64,000 nucleotides of DNA. Origin: CBDANZ01 sp965197865. GTDB lineage: Bacteria > Acidobacteriota > Vicinamibacteria > Vicinamibacterales > CAVVIG01. The position numbers and the translations under genes were made by a program. This document shows, piece by piece, positions 61,970 through 64,000 of this stretch. Under the pieces are notes generated by a model that had not been told where the DNA came from, made no database searches, and saw only the letters and a program-made list of their open reading frames with translations. Every line of letters starts with the position of its first letter. Position 1 is the first letter of the stretch. The DNA lies in assembly GCA_965197865.1 (NCBI GenBank), contig CBDANZ010000003.1, forward strand, positions 62,001 to 126,000, in the 5' to 3' direction.

Positions 61970-62148
61970 ATAGCCCCGAACGCGCGCATGAACGTTTCCT
62001 GACACACGTCGCGCGCATCCTCTTCGCGGCCAATCGTGCGGTACGCGAGGGCGTAAATCGGCCGTTCCCATCGCAAGGTGAGCTCGTCAAAGCTCCGGGC
62101 GTCGCCCCTGATCGAGCGGGCGACGAGCTCTTCGTCCGTCCTCGTCAT
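61970..62148 (-). pseudogene. ECF-type sigma factor, N-terminal fragment
   Basis: ATG 62148. TDEELVARSIRGDARSFDEL, RPIYALAYRTIGREEDARDV and CQETFMRAFGAIGS match region 2 of ECF sigma factors, including the -10 recognition helix start. After AIGS the sequence stops matching; regions 2.3 onward and region 4 are absent. The truncated gene is followed in another frame by the short hypothetical gene, so this is a deletion scar. Confidence 0.65.
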
Positions 62149-62379
62149 GAGGTGCGCAGAGGATCCACTCTGTTTGATTTAGACGGTCTCGGCAGCCGGA
62201 GAGTTGGGGCCTGCCACCGCAGCCATGTTATATCGCCGATGGGTCGTAAGCCGCTGCTGGTCTGCCTGTTACAGGCATGAATGAGCTGAGTGGCCACGCC
62301 CTGTGGTTTGGCGGCGTCGATCGTTCGCGCTACAATCCGGCCGTCCTCTGCGGTCCGGCACCCACCGGTCCACAATTTG

Positions 62380-64000
62380 ATGCCCCGAGAGACACGAACG
62401 CGCCGGTTGACGCGTCCGACGGCGAGTGCGGCGCCGGCGAAGGTACGGACTGGCGGAGACACCGCGCCCAGGCCGCTCGCCTCGCTTCTTGCGCGCACGT
62501 CGCGGCTGATCGATCTGCTGCCCGAGCTCCATCAGCACGCCATCGATCTCACCGGTGGAAGCTGCTCGCTGCTGTTCGAGTACAACCCGCGCAACGGCGT
62601 CCTTCAGGCGACCTCAGGCTTTGGCCTGGACCAGCTTCGCACGGATCCGTGGACACCCGCCTCCGGTGAAGGCGCACTCGTCTCCGAAGCGTTCGCGCGT
62701 CGCACGCCCACGCTCGTGACCGACGCCCAAAGGCAGATGCCGGATCTCGCGCCCCGTCTTGCCACCTCCTCGGTGTTGCTGCTCCCGCTGGCGCGCGCCG
62801 ATGAGCGCGCGGGCCTTCTGGTCGTTGGGTTTGGGACGCCCCCCTCGACGCCCCTCGCAAGTTTGCCCGACATCGACACGGCGGAAATCTCGGACGTCTT
62901 CCTCACCACGCTTGAGCTGTTCCGCCTGCGCCAGAACGAAGAGCTGCAGAGGGATCTGCGCCAGCTGCTGGACGAGTTCGCGCTTGGTCTCGGCGTTACG
63001 CTGAATCTCGCGGCGGGCCTCGACATCGTTTGCCATGGCGCAAGTCGCCTCTTCGGCGCCGATCGCACCACCGTGTGGATTCTCGACCGGCGGCCCCGCC
63101 AGCTCGTGCTGAAGGCCTCGTCCGATCCCGAACACCTGGTCCGCGGCGTACGCGTGAACGCCGACGATCCACTGGTCCCGGCCGTGATGGCCATGCGCCG
63201 CGTGCGGGCCGAGATTCTGCTTGCGACCGACGATGTGCCCACCAGCATGGTCGCCGTGCCTCTGCGGGGCCACCGAAGGGTACTCGGCACGATCGTGCTT
63301 GAGGGCGTGCGCATCGAAGCTGGCGGAGAGCTCGCGCTGCTCGATCGCGCCGACGAGCTCGGGCGGCAGCTCTCGGGCGCCATCGACTACATGCAGTTGC
63401 TCGACGAAGTGCTGCGGTCGCGCCGGCAGCTCGAGAACACCTTCGACTCAGTTGCGGACCTGGTTGTGGTCTACGACCGGCGCGGCCGTATCGTGCACGC
63501 CAATAAGGCGTTTGCCAGCCGCCTGAAACAGACGCGCGAGCAGATGCTGGACCGGCCGCTCGCCGAATACATCGGTGGCGATCTCGCAGCGTGGCTCGCG
63601 GTGCGCGATGGATCGGGGATCCGCGGGGAGACGGAGTCGCCGACGACCTGCGAGATCCTCGATCCGGTGCTGAACGGCCCCTTCCTGGTGACCGTCACCG
63701 ACCTGGTCAACCAGGAGCGCGAGCGTGTCGACAGCGTAGTTGTCGCGCGCGATCTCACGCCGCAGTCCAAGCTCGAAGCCGAGCGGGAGGAGCTGCGCAA
63801 GCGGCTCACCCAGTCCGAGAAGCTGGCGGCTCTGGGCCAATTCGTTGCCGGCATCGCGCACGAGCTGAACAATCCGCTTCAAGGAGTGCTCGGACACCTC
63901 GAGCTGCTCCGCACGACCGGCGCCTTTCCGAAGCAGCTTCGCCGCGAGGTGCAGACGATCTACCGTGAAGCGGACCGCGCCGCGAAAATCGTCCGCAACC
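62380..64000 (+). CDS. GAF/PAS sensor histidine kinase (C-terminus beyond window)
   Basis: Open from ATG 62380 to the end (540+ aa). GAF domain 1 spans ~30-185 (LLPELHQHAIDLTGGSCSLL, VLLLPLARADERAGLLVVGF), GAF 2 ~210-360 (GASRLFGADRTTVWILDRRP, MVAVPLRGHRRVLGTIVLEG), and a PAS ~365-470 (ENTFDSVADLVVVYDRRGRI, HANKAFASRL). The HisKA H-box is QFVAGIAHELNNPLQGVLGH with phospho-acceptor His about residue 494. The ATPase domain lies past the edge. Its promoter region (62149-62379) is shared divergently with the sigma fragment. Confidence 0.88.
   Translation, partial: MPRETRTRRLTRPTASAAPAKVRTGGDTAPRPLASLLARTSRLIDLLPELHQHAIDLTGGSCSLLFEYNPRNGVLQATSGFGLDQLRTDPWTPASGEGALVSEAFARRTPTLVTDAQRQMPDLAPRLATSSVLLLPLARADERAGLLVVGFGTPPSTPLASLPDIDTAEISDVFLTTLELFRLRQNEELQRDLRQLLDEFALGLGVTLNLAAGLDIVCHGASRLFGADRTTVWILDRRPRQLVLKASSDPEHLVRGVRVNADDPLVPAVMAMRRVRAEILLATDDVPTSMVAVPLRGHRRVLGTIVLEGVRIEAGGELALLDRADELGRQLSGAIDYMQLLDEVLRSRRQLENTFDSVADLVVVYDRRGRIVHANKAFASRLKQTREQMLDRPLAEYIGGDLAAWLAVRDGSGIRGETESPTTCEILDPVLNGPFLVTVTDLVNQERERVDSVVVARDLTPQSKLEAEREELRKRLTQSEKLAALGQFVAGIAHELNNPLQGVLGHLELLRTTGAFPKQLRREVQTIYREADRAAKIVRN

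Overview
The window is GC-rich double-membrane bacterial DNA. It encodes a BamA/Omp85-type outer-membrane assembly protein and a TamB-like protein, a SurA-like chaperone, a class II (B12) ribonucleotide reductase, a tig-clpP-clpX-lon cluster, DUF3810 and PEGA proteins and many secreted proteins. Gene content and style suggest Acidobacteriota, probably near Vicinamibacteria; this is inference, as no rRNA or other phylogenetic marker was compared.

Layout. 1-12.5 kb is accessory DNA: a cut-off alpha/beta hydrolase, a frameshifted ceramidase-like gene, an MFS exporter, a peroxiredoxin-like gene with an in-frame TGA that reads best as selenocysteine, a YfcC-type carrier, a REC-like/PilZ protein, a tRNA 3'-half scar, DUF456 and isochorismatase remnants, an NRAMP transporter, a Yip1 protein and the first copy of a 158-bp MITE. 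12.4-14.6 kb is a graveyard of PilZ, histidine-kinase, surface-protein and pirin fragments. 14.7-20.2 kb holds a cytochrome c, a LOR/SDH-type enzyme, homoserine dehydrogenase, a methyltransferase remnant and a DUF3810 protein. 20.4-21.7 kb has a radical-SAM fragment and a frameshifted adenine methylase, followed by tRNA-Leu(UAG). 21.9-29.6 kb is an intact core block: tig, clpP, clpX, lon, rho, rpmE.

29.5-35.6 kb is a destroyed mrfA-mrfB-like DNA-repair operon (DUF1998 helicase plus DEDD exonuclease). An IS21-family element with a 5-bp target duplication splits the exonuclease gene, and the second MITE sits in helicase motif V; both genes also carry nonsense and frameshift lesions. 36.2-42 kb has an SDR, a DUF547 protein, a hydrolase and nrdJ with a promoter and a NrdR-like box. 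42.2-58.5 kb carries a CPBP protease and then a long minus-strand series: hslV-hslU-lipoprotein-fsa-acyl-CoA carboxylase (three subunits)-tamB-bamA-like-surA-like, with many overlapping start/stop codons. 58.6-64 kb has a PEGA protein, an APC permease, a small lipoprotein, a broken sigma-factor locus and a GAF/PAS histidine kinase running off the end.

Housekeeping genes are intact, while accessory genes are riddled with frameshifts and stops. This argues for real gene decay over uniform sequencing error, although single-base homopolymer cases (for example a 10-C run at 35316) could be errors. The most interesting single item is the candidate selenoprotein at 2748-3260.
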